A stretch of 64,000 nt of DNA from NCBI GenBank assembly GCA_023333565.1, contig JAJKFH010001865.1:2542001-2606000 (forward strand), read 5' to 3'. The notes below the pieces were generated by a model. It was not told the origin of the DNA, did not search any database, and worked only from the letters and a program-made list of their open reading frames with translations. Made by a program: the position numbers and the translations under genes. Source of the stretch: Puffinus mauretanicus (taxonomy: Eukaryota > Chordata > Aves > Procellariiformes > Procellariidae). Below, piece by piece: positions 62,805-64,000 of this stretch; within the stretch, counting starts at the first letter, position 1; every line of letters starts with the position of its first letter.

Positions 62805-64000
62805 TAGTTTCCTGGTACAAAGCCCTGAGAGTGGGGTAGGTGTGACATGCTTATACTTGGCAATGCTTGAACGTATTGTCATGTTTCAGTACTTGGTGCA
62901 ATCAGCATACGTGCTCGAAGCCAAATTCTAGCTGAGATACCCGATAGAGTTGTTTCTCAGGAAAGATACTGATACAGAGATACTTAGCACAGATACTGAA
63001 GAGAGTTCACTCTTAGCAGCCTTTCAATCTTCAAAGACAGCCTTCATATACAGTTTATCCCTTGTAGCTATGAACAGATTGAATCAAAGGGCTGTACATA
63101 TTCTGGTCTCTCCAGATGCGAAATGGCTTTTATGCCAAAATGGGGTTTATATTATTCTTAAATCTTCTTATACAAGACTTCAGGACACATATACTGTAAG
63201 GACTTAACTTGGTTTAAGTGATGTGCTCACCTTTTGCTCACCTTTTACACAACTTTGAAATTCAACCACTCTAAGTAGAATTAAGTTGTATTAAGGTTTC
63301 ATATTAGGATTGCAGCTCATTCGGGTTTCTTACACAAATATCCCTCCTGTACACATTAGAAGCAGACAACATGCTCTTGTATTCCTTGGATGTGCCTAGC
63401 TGTATGCACTGTATGTATGTGTGCAGCTGTCGTGTCCTTTTGTGAGGTACGAGAGGCAAGTGCATGTATTGCACACTGGACTATTTTCCTTACAGGCGTC
63501 TGCCCAGTGCTAATATCTTAAAGACCTGAGACTTTTGGGAGGTATAGATATTTGGCTTTAAGTTTGTGAGGACATTAACAGCTTTGCCATCTTTCAGAAG
63601 AACAATAAAATAGGATAATAAAAATGAAAATGAAAAGGAAATAGTGTTTTAAACATATCTTCTATATGAGGAATGGCACTTAAGGGCAAGCGTACTTCTC
63701 TCCCGCCTCACAACAGTTCTCTCTTCTTGGCTCTTGTCACTTCTAGTCTATCAACACAGAAGGCCCAAATCTCTGCCTGGATGCTGGCTCTCTCTCCTGT
63801 ACTGCTGCAGCATTGCCAGACTCTTCACTCAGCACTGCTTTGAATGCCAGCTGACAGCTCTTACAATGCTGTGTTTGACAGGCAAATGCTGGTTAATGAA
63901 GAATAAAATGCAAGCAACAAGGCACTTTTCACAGAGCTATACCACTAAGATCTTAAATTCTTGCAGAGGCCACAGGCAAAGAAAATTACTTTCTATCTAT
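62805..64000. other. gene-free stretch at the window end
   Basis: Short ORFs only. No domain, exon or repeat is recognised. Confidence 0.5.

Overview
The window is vertebrate nuclear DNA, most likely from a bird. Evidence is one intron-rich housekeeping gene with GT-AG introns and a CpG-island promoter, several CR1 LINE fragments (one ending in the ATTCT-type 3' microsatellite), and an R2-type retrotransposon. There are no operons or compact gene packing. AT-rich non-coding DNA makes up most of the window.

Layout: positions 1-31,750 hold no gene I can recognise. They contain CR1 fragments (about 1.5-2.6, 3.07-3.3, 13.4-13.75 and perhaps 19.8 kb), simple repeats, two perfect hairpins and GC-rich patches near 14.6 and 28.6-29.1 kb. 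The only confident gene is NAPG (gamma-SNAP), on the minus strand, with coding sequence from 46,270 down to 34,624. I resolved twelve coding exons. Their joins keep frame throughout and give 314 codons plus a stop. A probable 2.9 kb 3' UTR runs to about 31,757. The NAPG start lies in a CpG island (about 45.55-46.56 kb) with Sp1-, NRF1- and ETS-like sites and, in intron 1, two divergent ZNF143/SBS-type motifs. In the human genome NAPG lies between APCDD1 and PIEZO2; I see neither here.

Upstream of NAPG, 49.6-54.03 kb holds a decayed, nearly full-length R2-clade non-LTR retrotransposon on the minus strand. Its remnants run in order: three zinc fingers, a Myb-like motif, reverse transcriptase, a CCHC knuckle and a restriction-like endonuclease. 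A CR1 is nested in it. Next to its 5' end lies a stretch of about 26 bases matching the 28S rRNA sequence immediately upstream of the canonical R2 target site (23 of 26 identical). The match does not continue further. This looks like an off-target R2 insertion that brought a short 28S leader with it, and it is the most interesting feature in the window.

Further right are a coding-like relic of unknown family (55.2-55.95 kb, minus), a small CR1 (58.2 kb), an orphan CpG-rich block (59.27-59.8 kb) and an ancient LINE fragment (62.36-62.8 kb).

All calls come from reading the sequence. Repeat boundaries are approximate, and family names rest on recognised motifs rather than searches.
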